64,000 nucleotides of DNA from a bacterium SCSIO 12741 (GTDB lineage: Bacteria; Bacteroidota; Bacteroidia; Flavobacteriales_G; Salibacteraceae): positions 4,526,594-4,590,593 of the forward strand of contig CP073749.1 of assembly GCA_024398055.1 (NCBI GenBank), given 5' to 3'. Shown here piece after piece: positions 18,305 to 27,800 of the stretch. Positions within the stretch are counted from its first letter, which is position 1, and each line of letters starts with the position of its first letter. Both the position numbers and the translations under genes were made by a program. The notes under the pieces were generated by a model that ran no database searches, was not told the origin of the DNA, and saw nothing but the letters and a program-made list of their open reading frames with translations.

Positions 18305-21280
18305 CTATTCAATAACCACAATGGGCAAGGTTGATCTGTATTGTCCAGAAGATAGTTGTACCGAATAAGATCCTGGCACCCATCCTTCCGTACTCCATTC
18401 AATTTGACCATTGACCACCTCAGCCTGGGTTTGCTGAACAACTACCTGCCCAGTGACCGAGAGAACCTCAATCAACCATTTATCCGAACCCGACAAATCA
18501 GGCAACTGGATGGTGAATTCCTCTCCTGAAGAAATTGGATTGGGGTACAATTGTGCATCCTTGGATTCTTTCTGAACCTCGTCAGCATCCAACGTTGTTT
18601 TACGGGTGGAGCCTGGAGGGCAAAAAGGAACATCAAAATAAGGACGTGAATAATGGAAAATGGATGTATTTGCCACACTCATATTCATTTGATCTGTGAC
18701 TACTGTAATTACATACTGACCCACAGATACGGATGATGGGTTCAAATTTCCAAAGCAAGTGAAGGGGTTTCCTAAAGTCCTTCTCATGAGCATGTGCTCA
18801 TATTGTCCTGAACCTACCGATACTTCAGCCACACCCACTACCGATACGTTCGTGAAGTTTCGATATTCCATTGTAACCGAATAGACTTCTTCATTTTGCA
18901 AAAAGAATCCCAAGCTTTCTATGGCAGCAATAGATCCTCCCAAATTGAATTGAGTAATGACAACATCCTCTATTCCGCCTTGTGAAAGATCCATAAACTC
19001 TCCAGAAACAAACAAATCACCTGTTACGCTTTGTTCTAATGCTCGTCCTTTAAGTCGGCCAGATGCTTCATTGTACAAATTCCCGTTCCAGGATGCACCA
19101 AAGCCAAATTCTACAAGCATCATTTCACCAGTATTGGTCCAGCCCAATAAGGCAAACTCATTGGCATCTCGAATCATGTCCTGGTTAATATCGAGCTGCT
19201 TGATATCTTCACCATGACTATCCACATAATCCACAATTACCTCTTGTTGCCAGTCCCCCAGCGGACTGATGAGGGCTGCATAGGCTCGGATAGCACCATT
19301 GATATTCACATCTCCACAAATTACGAATCCATCATCGGCCACTTCATCTCCATCATTGGATAGAGGCTGTACGGCATTGGATGTGATTGGAAAAGTGGTA
19401 TTGTTCACCGAAAACTGAATAGCCTTACTCCATAAAATCGCACCATTGGAAGTCAATCGAGCCAAGAATGCCTCATTTCCTGTGGTACCCGTAACCACGA
19501 TGTCACCATTGTTGATAACCTCAATATCATTTCCAATTTGTTCGGTACCAGGTGTGGGGTTAAAAAAGATTTGATGCCAAAGCGGACCTCCAGAAGCAGT
19601 TGTTCTCATTACCACCAAATGCTTGTTGCTACCTTGTGGCCCGCTGAGGTAGCCAGTAACTAACAAATCGCCATTTTGAGCAACATTGATGTTCTCAAAA
19701 CGCCCTTCGTCAAATCCGATGAAATCATATTGATATGCCCAAACTGTATTACCAACAGAAGATTTCTTAGTGATTCCAGGCTTAGGTAGGTTCTGCGCAT
19801 CCAACATACTTCCAGCCGCAACTATATCACAAGTTCCCAATGTTTTGCTAGAGCGCAACTCCTCGGATTGCGATGGAAAGGTAGTTTGCTTGTATACCTG
19901 AGCATGGTCTGCAGGTCCAGCATTACAAACGGGAAGTACTACATGGGGAGTACTGCAGGTATAGGAAATGTTGCACACTGTTTGAGGGTTATGAGTATTC
20001 CCGGTACTTCCAGTTATTCCCCATTTTACAAGAGCAGATCCGCCGAATACAGTATTAATTAAATCGATATTTTTTCGAATATGCTGAATGTTGTCTATGT
20101 ATACAATGTAATCCTGAGTAGATGGCTCCCAGGTAATTTTAATCCGATGATCGTTCCCGTCCTCAATATTGCCACCAACCACGGTCATTGGAAATGGGCC
20201 GGCTACCGGAGCATTCTGCATTTGATTTTGAACCATGGATACATGATCATCAGCAATATCTGCATAGGTCACACCATTATAATCCGTATCAAATTCCACC
20301 GCAATGGACGGATTGAACAAAGTAGTTCCAGCATATCCCAATTCAGCGCTGTTCATACCCAATTGATTGGTATTGTTTTGATCTTTTAAAATGAAAGCCA
20401 TACCGTCTCCTCCGACATCCTGGGTTCCAAAATTGGCATCGAAACAAATAGAGAATGGATTGTTCAGGTCAATAACATCATCAGACCAAATGGCACCGGC
20501 CTGATTCGGAACATCCTCCGTAATTTGATAGCAAGTACAAGTTGTTTTACTTGCATTTCCGGCTATACTTATGGAATGGTCGAATTCCACCCATTGGTAG
20601 TTAGAATGAATTCCTGTTGCTCCCGTTATACCCCATTCAATAGGCACATTGGTCCCTAAGAGTGCGAACAGATTAACTTGGTGAGTAATAATCAGATTTC
20701 CATCCACAAAAACCTCGAGGATATTTGAAACCGCCGTCCATTTGATTTGAATGGCATGTACTTGTCCATCTTCTAAGTTGGGCACAGTTACCGGACCAGC
20801 GGCCGGGGTACCTTGCAGAGCATTGTAGATAATATCTACATGATCGCCAGCAGGATCAACCATGGGAGATATGTTTTGATAAGTATCAAACTCAACGGCC
20901 AGACATGGGTTGAAATTGGTGGACCCAGCATACCCCAAATGCCCCCCATTTCCACCAATATGGATAGGATTGACCGCTCGAAGAACAAATGCCAAACCAT
21001 CGGCCCCGAGGGCATCTTTTGTTCCAAAATAGGCATCAAAGCAAATCAGGAAATCACTAGAAGGATCTACGGCTTGAGCATTCCAAACCGCTCCGGCTTT
21101 GTACGTAAAATCTTGGGTTATCCGAAACTTGTTTCCTCCTAAAGATGTAGCATTTCCAGCGGTAAAATAGGTTTGCGCCTGGGGCACAAAAAAGCATACT
21201 AAAAACATCAACGAGAGCCCACCCTTTATCCAATGTGGATATTTCAAGGCCCTATTTGTGTAACTGTCGAGTAGATTCAT
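18305..21280 (-). CDS. Secreted protein with two L-type lectin domains and T9SS sorting domain
   Basis: 991 residues. After a signal peptide come two legume-type lectin domains at about 38-240 and 245-435, each with the family pattern (LGADGLAFVLRAVNP...LGYAGSTNFNPCLAVEFDTYQN and VGGDGMAFILKDQNN...LGYAGTTLFNPSIAVEFDTDYN). A middle region of repeated strands (NGDLLVTGYLSG, NGDIVVTGTTGNEAFLARL, GDLFVSGEFMD) looks like a propeller. The last 75 residues, starting AQLYPNPISSGEEF, are a type IX secretion sorting domain. Binding of surface or environmental polysaccharide is the likely role; the ligand is unknown. Confidence 0.88.
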   Translation of the reverse strand: MNLLDSYTNRALKYPHWIKGGLSLMFLVCFFVPQAQTYFTAGNATSLGGNKFRITQDFTYKAGAVWNAQAVDPSSDFLICFDAYFGTKDALGADGLAFVLRAVNPIHIGGNGGHLGYAGSTNFNPCLAVEFDTYQNISPMVDPAGDHVDIIYNALQGTPAAGPVTVPNLEDGQVHAIQIKWTAVSNILEVFVDGNLIITHQVNLFALLGTNVPIEWGITGATGIHSNYQWVEFDHSISIAGNASKTTCTCYQITEDVPNQAGAIWSDDVIDLNNPFSICFDANFGTQDVGGDGMAFILKDQNNTNQLGMNSAELGYAGTTLFNPSIAVEFDTDYNGVTYADIADDHVSMVQNQMQNAPVAGPFPMTVVGGNIEDGNDHRIKITWEPSTQDYIVYIDNIQHIRKNIDLINTVFGGSALVKWGITGSTGNTHNPQTVCNISYTCSTPHVVLPVCNAGPADHAQVYKQTTFPSQSEELRSSKTLGTCDIVAAGSMLDAQNLPKPGITKKSSVGNTVWAYQYDFIGFDEGRFENINVAQNGDLLVTGYLSGPQGSNKHLVVMRTTASGGPLWHQIFFNPTPGTEQIGNDIEVINNGDIVVTGTTGNEAFLARLTSNGAILWSKAIQFSVNNTTFPITSNAVQPLSNDGDEVADDGFVICGDVNINGAIRAYAALISPLGDWQQEVIVDYVDSHGEDIKQLDINQDMIRDANEFALLGWTNTGEMMLVEFGFGASWNGNLYNEASGRLKGRALEQSVTGDLFVSGEFMDLSQGGIEDVVITQFNLGGSIAAIESLGFFLQNEEVYSVTMEYRNFTNVSVVGVAEVSVGSGQYEHMLMRRTLGNPFTCFGNLNPSSVSVGQYVITVVTDQMNMSVANTSIFHYSRPYFDVPFCPPGSTRKTTLDADEVQKESKDAQLYPNPISSGEEFTIQLPDLSGSDKWLIEVLSVTGQVVVQQTQAEVVNGQIEWSTEGWVPGSYSVQLSSGQYRSTLPIVVIE

Positions 21281-21523
21281 AATCTGAATTTTTATTGATT
21301 TAATTCAAAAATCGACATCATCAACCGGGCATAATCAGCTGATTACGTGACCTGTTGAGTTCTTTTTGTGAGTTGTATACTTTTCTTTGTAAATGGGATC
21401 TTCCTATAAAATTTTGAGAGATTTATGGAGTAAGCTGTGAGCATTGTGGTGGATAAATACTCCTGCCTTGGCTTGCACCCTTACCGTCAATCAACCTACT
21501 TTTACCTCCTATTCACTTTACGT

Positions 21524-22777
21524 ATGAGCGAGTCCAACATTTCCTGCCCTAACTGTGGGCATCCTATCAATATTGACGAAGCATTTGTTCACCAAGCGGA
21601 AGACCGCATCAAAAAGGAATTTGAAGCAAAAGCGGCCCGACAGGCCACCCTACTCAATCAGCAGCGAGAAAAGCTGGAAAATGAGCGGAAGCAATTGGAA
21701 GAGTTTCGCCAAACGGAAAATGAACGCCTTCGCAAAAAGCTGAATCAGGAAAGAGATTTGCTCCGGGAGCAGGAAAACAAGCGTATCCGTGAGGAGTACG
21801 AACTTCAGATGAAACAACTCTCCGAGGAAAATGCTCGCCGTAAGGATGAAAACCAAACCCTGAAGAAACGCGAACTGGAACTGCTCCAGGCTGAAAAATC
21901 GCTACAGGAAAAACAGGAACAAGCCGAACTGGAAATTCAGAAAAAGCTTTTGGAAAAGGAAACAGAAATCCGTTCCAAGATTCAGCAGGGAGAACAGGAA
22001 AAGAATCAGCTCAAGTTTAAAGAATATGAAAAGCAGCTGAACGATCAGAAGAAGTTGATCGAGGAAATGAAACGCAAAGCTGAACAGGGATCGATGCAAA
22101 TGCAGGGAGAGGTTCAGGAATTGGCCATTGAGGAGTACCTCAAGCAACAGTTTCCCTTGGATACGATTTCTGAAATCAAAAAAGGAGCCCGTGGTGCCGA
22201 TTGCATTCAAACCATACATACCCGCGAACAGACCAACTGTGGCATGATTTACTACGAAAGCAAGAGAACCAAGGAATTTCAACCGACCTGGATTGAGAAA
22301 TTTAAAAGCGATATGCGCACCATCAACGCACATATGGGCGTATTGGTAACCGAAGCCATGCCCAAGGATATGCCGAAAATGGGACAGCGCGATGGCATTT
22401 GGATTTGCTCATTTGAAGAATTTAAAGGGCTTTCTCGAGTTTTAAGAGATTCGGTGATTAAGATCAATCAAGCTTTGGCTTCGCAGGAAAACAAAGGCGA
22501 CAAGATGTCTCTGCTCTACGATTTCTTAACCAGCAATGAGTTCCGACTACAGATAGAAGGCATAGTAGAAGGATTTGCACAAATGCAGGAGGACCTGAAT
22601 CGTGAAAAAAGAGCCATGGAAGGCATTTGGAAACGTAGGGAGAAACAGCTGCATAAGGTGCTGAGGAATACCAACGAATTCTACAACTCGGTTAAAGGCA
22701 TTGCCGGAAATGCCATCGGCAGCATTGATGCGTTGGAATTACCCGGTGCAGATCAAGACGATTTGGATTCCGTATAA
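21524..22777 (+). CDS. DUF2130 protein with zinc-ribbon start and long coiled coil
   Basis: About 417 residues from the ATG at 21524, chosen because MSESNISCPNCGHPINIDEAF is the conserved family start; the open frame extends upstream without support. A long charged coiled coil fills roughly residues 30-220, followed by the DUF2130 core (EEYLKQQFPLDTISEIKKGARGADCIQTIHT, then GMIYYESKRTKEFQPTWIEKF and MPKDMPKMGQRDGIWICSF). The core has restriction-endonuclease-like text, but the biological role of the family is not established. Confidence 0.9.
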   Translation: MSESNISCPNCGHPINIDEAFVHQAEDRIKKEFEAKAARQATLLNQQREKLENERKQLEEFRQTENERLRKKLNQERDLLREQENKRIREEYELQMKQLSEENARRKDENQTLKKRELELLQAEKSLQEKQEQAELEIQKKLLEKETEIRSKIQQGEQEKNQLKFKEYEKQLNDQKKLIEEMKRKAEQGSMQMQGEVQELAIEEYLKQQFPLDTISEIKKGARGADCIQTIHTREQTNCGMIYYESKRTKEFQPTWIEKFKSDMRTINAHMGVLVTEAMPKDMPKMGQRDGIWICSFEEFKGLSRVLRDSVIKINQALASQENKGDKMSLLYDFLTSNEFRLQIEGIVEGFAQMQEDLNREKRAMEGIWKRREKQLHKVLRNTNEFYNSVKGIAGNAIGSIDALELPGADQDDLDSV

Positions 22778-22780
22778 GCC

Positions 22781-23794
22781 TTAAAAAGTATAACCCAGAG
22801 AAGTTACGATACCCCAATCCGAGTTGGATGCCTCTTCTGCCCTCGGTTTGTTATCGAAGGTGTAGTAAAAGTTAACCCCGACAAATAAATCCTTGACCAC
22901 CTCCAAGCGAACTTGAAGGTCGTATTGAGCCCGATAACGTCCCGATTGAGTTAAACTGGGATAAAGCTTACCTGAGGTAAAAAGATCCAATTTGGGGCTA
23001 TCGTAGCGATAATGACGGTAGGTAACTACCAAGGCTCCCTCCAAACTATTGGTCGTAATATCCTCCCCTTCCTCAGCATTGTAATAAAGACCGGTAGACA
23101 GTTTGAGGCTGCTGAATATATCCCGGACTACTTCATGGCCAAACTCTCCCCCGCCCAGGACCCTCCATTTCAGTCCGAGCTCTGAGTTCGATTCCTGGGT
23201 CAGGTTGGCATTTACAAACCAGTTCGCTTCCAGCTGATAGGTATAAAACAAGTTAATGTCCTGCTTCCGGGCATTGGGATTGGAAGCCTGCTGTGTATAA
23301 ATCAAAGAAGCCCGAAAGCCCGTTTCAAATTGACGTCCTTTATAAGTTGCATCCGCACTCGTATTAATTTGAGCCACATCACTTGCTTTGGTATAACTCA
23401 AGCCTACATCCACCGCTCCATCGATCCGTCTGAAAAAGCTGTTGTTGATAGGCGTCATTCGTACAATCTGAAATAGATCCACTTCCTGCACCATCATGGG
23501 AATAATGAGGCGTACCGTTCCCGATTGGCGAGAAGGTCGCACATGGGCATAGTGAATCGTACCATCCTTGGTAACCACCTCTAAAAACTGGCAGGTGTAC
23601 AGCGATTTGACCTTGTCCCACTTGATATAGAGGGTACCCATATCGTCGGTTTTGTAGCGCAACTTCCCGTAGTCCAGCGACTTTACCTCACCCGTAATCT
23701 TGTCGCCATTATACAGGTAGATGGTATCGCATTTGGCAGCGAAAGAAACTTCCAGGAGAAGCAAAAAGGCAGCGGCTAATAACCAACGAAGCAT
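22781..23794 (-). CDS. DUF481-type outer-membrane protein
   Basis: About 337 residues from the ATG at 23794, which directly precedes a signal peptide (MLRWLLAAAFLLLLEVSFA); an upstream in-frame ATG at 23869 is less likely. The N-terminal half has CDTIYLYNGDKITGEVKSLDYGKLRYKTDDMG, and the C-terminal half alternating barrel strands ending GIVTSLGYTF, as in DUF481 outer-membrane proteins. It converges with the DUF2130 gene. Role unknown. Confidence 0.82.
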   Translation of the reverse strand: MLRWLLAAAFLLLLEVSFAAKCDTIYLYNGDKITGEVKSLDYGKLRYKTDDMGTLYIKWDKVKSLYTCQFLEVVTKDGTIHYAHVRPSRQSGTVRLIIPMMVQEVDLFQIVRMTPINNSFFRRIDGAVDVGLSYTKASDVAQINTSADATYKGRQFETGFRASLIYTQQASNPNARKQDINLFYTYQLEANWFVNANLTQESNSELGLKWRVLGGGEFGHEVVRDIFSSLKLSTGLYYNAEEGEDITTNSLEGALVVTYRHYRYDSPKLDLFTSGKLYPSLTQSGRYRAQYDLQVRLEVVKDLFVGVNFYYTFDNKPRAEEASNSDWGIVTSLGYTF

Positions 23795-23901
23795 CGGCCA
23801 AAAATAAGGAAACCGCCTTATGAATAGGGATCGGGATTTGGATGGAAATAATTCTTGAAAAAGGGCCACGAAAAATTAGCCGAATAAAATTTTACATTTT
23901 C

Positions 23902-23931
23902 TTGAATAACTGAAAAAGTATTGTATTTTTG
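23902..23931 (+). promoter_or_regulatory. Promoter of tRNA-Pro
   Basis: TTG at 23902-23904, 19-base spacer, TATTTTTG at 23924-23931: a close match to the phylum's promoter. The mature tRNA begins 64 bases after the -7 element, leaving a short 5' leader. Confidence 0.75.
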
Positions 23932-23994
23932 CCCCCGTTTTGAGGGAGTTCAAACTTCTGAAAGCGGCGAGCAGAAAGGCTCGATAAAAACTTT

Positions 23995-24069
23995 CGGGGT
24001 GTAGCGTAGCCCGGTCATCGCGCCTGCTTTGGGAGCAGGAGGTCGCAGGTTCGAATCCTGCCACCCCGA
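23995..24069 (+). tRNA. tRNA-Pro (anticodon TGG)
   Basis: Cloverleaf folded by hand: acceptor stem CGGGGTG (23995-24001) with CACCCCG (24062-24068), discriminator A at 24069. The anticodon stem CCTGC/GCAGG encloses the loop TTTGGGA, giving anticodon TGG. The T arm reads GCAGG-TTCGAAT-CCTGC. CCA is not encoded. Confidence 0.97.
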
Positions 24070-24076
24070 CAAATAC

Positions 24077-24111
24077 AAAAGCCTTTCCACCTTTGGTGGG
24101 GAGGCTTTTTT
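24077..24111 (+). terminator. Terminator of tRNA-Pro
   Basis: Fifteen-base stem AAAAGCCTTTCCACC (24077-24091) with GGTGGGGAGGCTTTT (24095-24109, two G-T pairs) and a T run, eight bases after the tRNA end. Confidence 0.85.
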
Positions 24112-24240
24112 GTTGGATTGCGAGCCAAGTTCCTGGCACTTAAGAGAGTGATTCAATAAAAAAGGCGGTAGACTGACGAACGAAATGAGGAAGGATTGGC
24201 ATTTGAATTTGTCCCCTTAACCAAACCGAGGATCATTCAT

Positions 24241-24293
24241 TAATCCTGCCACACCGACAGAACGAAAGCCTCGCAGTTTTACTGCGGAGCTTT
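24241..24293 (+). repeat. Copy of the tRNA-Pro 3' end plus a terminator-like hairpin
   Basis: Bases 24242-24258 match 16 of 17 bases of the tRNA-Pro 3' end (24054-24070). A hairpin follows (AAAGC-CT-CGCAG with CTGCG-GA-GCTTT, 24265-24293), mirroring the order of tRNA end then terminator. It is either the remnant of a duplicated tRNA gene or a trace of site-specific integration at the tRNA 3' end. No integrase is nearby. Confidence 0.6.
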
Positions 24294-24830
24294 GCTGCTG
24301 CGAATGTGCAAAGCTGAAAAAGACTGATCAAACTTCGAATGCAGCGATCAGCGAACAAAGCGAGGTAACTCAAGGCTGACTTTTGGTCTTTCTCTACCTC
24401 TGAATCAGAATCGTTGAGTAATCCTGACTTCCTAAATAAATGAAAGCCTTCCATATCAAGGTGATTTTGGGGTATCTTTCACTATTCTTTTCAGAGCTTT
24501 GGAGTACTGCATGTTGCTGGACTTTCTAAAATCGAAATGTTTTTTTCCAGTACGAATCGATCTTTTGGAATCCAGTATCTGTGATAAATTTCGAATGAAT
24601 TATAATTTAGAAAAAAGCAAAATTCATTGAACTTCATTACAAGCCCCTTAAACTCAATACTCCAGCACTCCATCTCCTAATTTCTTACTCAAAGTAAACT
24701 TTCGGAAGACCGAATTCTTGGCCATACATCCTGAATTCTAAGTCACCCTTACTGAATTCTAATTGGGCCTATCATTTACCAAACCCTCATAATAACTTGC
24801 TGATTCATTAATAATTAAACCACCACAATT
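24294..24830. other. Gap of about 540 bases with no gene seen
   Basis: AT-rich. Open frames here are short, cross stop-rich stretches and lack any start context or family pattern. It probably contains the upstream region of the large T9SS gene; no clear TAnnTTTG box was identified. Confidence 0.5.
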
Positions 24831-27800
24831 ATGTCTGGATTAATCAAGTTCCTCTTCCCCTTAATACTATTAATGATGTCTGCAATTGGAGCAAAGAGTC
24901 AATGTCCAACCTCAGATCTACGGAGTTACCTACAAAGTGACCAAAAGGACAACTACCTCTGCTCGTCGCCAATTACGCTGGAGTTAAACGTGCAAGTTCC
25001 AGATTCAGCCACATCGGTTACCTACCAGTGCAATTGGAACGGTAATGGACCTACAAACAGCACAACCTATACTGTTTCTTCAGCACCACTCACTGTAAAT
25101 GTAACAGGCCATGTAACCTACACCATCGAACATCAAGGTAATACCGTTACCTGTTCCTCCATCCCCTTTCATGATGCAAGTTTAACGGTACTCGATGGGT
25201 CAAACTCGGTTGGGGCGTTTACACCGGTTCATTATTGGACATTTGAACCTACAGGCAGCGTGATTATTGACGGCCAAGGTCACGATATTCCTAGCAGTGG
25301 GAGTTGTTTAACCAAGTGTAACGCCAACAATGCCACTCTTCATGACTACCAATCAGATTTAATGACCATAAATGATTGCGGTTCAGGCCCAGAATGTTAC
25401 AATGCCGCATTCAACCTGCGAAATTCTACGGGACAAAACGACCCTTTTCTGGTAACCAATGGAGTAGTTGGTCAATGTGCGATAATGGATCAAAAACTTG
25501 CCACTGCGTCGCCTCCAGATGCGCTGGATGGGACCAAAGTTACTCAAGAGTATCTGATCAAATTCCACCCTGATTTCCAACGGGGTACTTGGACGAATAA
25601 TGTATTAAGTAATGGAGGATATGGATCTTGCCTTCGGTTCTCCATTGTGGCACAAGAAATTCAATTTGGAGTATATTTTGAACGAAATGGTTATTCCAAT
25701 TGGTTGAGCGAAACCAAAACGGTAACCTTGTCTGGTGTTGATCGTAAAGGCTGGGAGTATTACCTGGATGACGAATGGCATCACATAGCAGTCACAGCCG
25801 ACCTTACAACTGGTACTGTTAAACTTTACATTGATGGAATTTGCCCTGAAGGATTTACCCATCAGTATTATCCAGATCCGTCAGATGAAATATCTATTGG
25901 TGCAAATCATATTTTTGGACAAAGTACCGTGCCCGGAGCAGAGGATTTTGGCTGGATTGACGAGTTCGCCTACCACACGGAGGTACTACCACCCACGCTC
26001 ATTTACAAACATTATACAGAAGCTATTAATCAAGGTCTTCATTATTCATTCTTAAATACCATTAACTATTGTTCTTCCGGTGCATCAATCTCCCCTAATA
26101 CTACGGGTTCAATTAATATCTTAGAATATCCAGAAGGCTACAGCGGAAGCGGCACAGGCGCCAGCAATATTGACATCCCCATCCATCAATTTGAGAACAG
26201 TCCATTTCCAAGGTACTTACCAGGTAACACACTTCTACGCAACTTTCCCTGGTTTGAGATTAAATACTTAGCAGGATCTGAACCGTCCTATGGCAGCGTA
26301 CCTTATGAGGATATGGCAGCGGATCTTGCAGCTGAATTGGCCTTGAATTGGAATTATTACACCATGATTACCAATAATTCACAGAGTTCTAATCAAGCCT
26401 ATACCAAGTTAAAGTCCTTTGCAAATTCCCATCCGGAAATACCGGCGTGTATGTTTGTATTTTGGGCTCAATTAGATGGTAGTAATATTGGAAACCCTTC
26501 CATGAGTCCTAATTATTATCTACGCGATTCTTCGGGTAATATAACAAATCGATGGAGTCCACTGGCTCCCCTAGAAATATTGGTGGCTGACGGTGATAAA
26601 ATGGCTAAAAAAATTGTCCCGGCACTTAATGGGCTTCAACGTCCGTTGGATATTATTAATGAAAATGGAGAGTTAACTCCTGATAAAAACACCTGGTGGG
26701 ATATTAATACACTTCATGGTTTTAATCCCAACGTATTAACCGACTTTGCAAATTCAGGTTTGGATTGGAATCATTACATGGGACGCCAAAAAACTGCCTA
26801 TAGAAATTCCTTTAGAGATGGCTTGTTAGGAGGATCTCCATTACTCACCAACACACGGTTCACCCATTATTCAGTAAATGGGCTTGGTGGCCATTCTTTC
26901 TCCAATAAAAAATGCTGGAATGAGATAAAAAAAGTGCAGAAAAACATTCCTGGCGACAACTACTATGCGACTCCAAGTTTTGACCCTTTGCGTCCTGCTT
27001 ATTGGAATCAAATCCAGGGAGATCGACATGGAACAGAATGGATCCGACAATGCAGACTGTATGAACTACCCGAAGGGGATGATTTGTTTTCTCCCTTTGT
27101 TTGTGCTGGACGGCGTGAAAATCCAACGACCAATATCAGACCCGGGCAATGGCTGGGACTACTAAAAGGCATGGCGGTGCTCGGGTCAGAATTCTACTAT
27201 ACCTCGTATTTTTCGGCTGTGGACAAAGATTCTGAAGGGAATTATATATTCCAGGATCCCCGGCATTGGGCTTGGCAAATCTTAATGCCCAGCTATGCAC
27301 AAGCGATTACCAGCCGATATGAACATATTCTTAGAAATGGGGAACTGCTCATGCAACCGACAGTTGACAAATTCAACCTGAAAGGTGGTGGCACTCAGGT
27401 GTATAACATTGTTAAAAAATGGACCAATCCCAATCAAAGCAATGACATACAATATGTAATTACTACTTCTCATCAGCGGTATTATAACACCATTTCTCCC
27501 CAAGAGAAGGCTATAACGCTGTCTAATTTGGGGATCCAAATCATGACTCGGCCACAGGGATCAACCTATATTTTCAAAAAAGATGAAATCAACTACACGG
27601 AGCCAGTAATGATCCAATTGGATGGCTGGCATGAGTCTATTCACCCCACAAGATGGAGCAAAGATTTTGTATTTGAAGCCGAAGTACCTGATTATGTGGA
27701 ACAAATTCACACAACCACCGCAGACAAGGAATTTATGATGGTACGAACCCGCTTCTTTGACCCGATAACGGGAGAAGAAAAGGTTCCTCAAGCCAACACC

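Noticed and set aside
23876-24139. Minus-strand ORF across the tRNA, with GVAGFEPATSCSQS-type text
   Set aside because: This is the well-known spurious translation of a reverse-strand tRNA gene.
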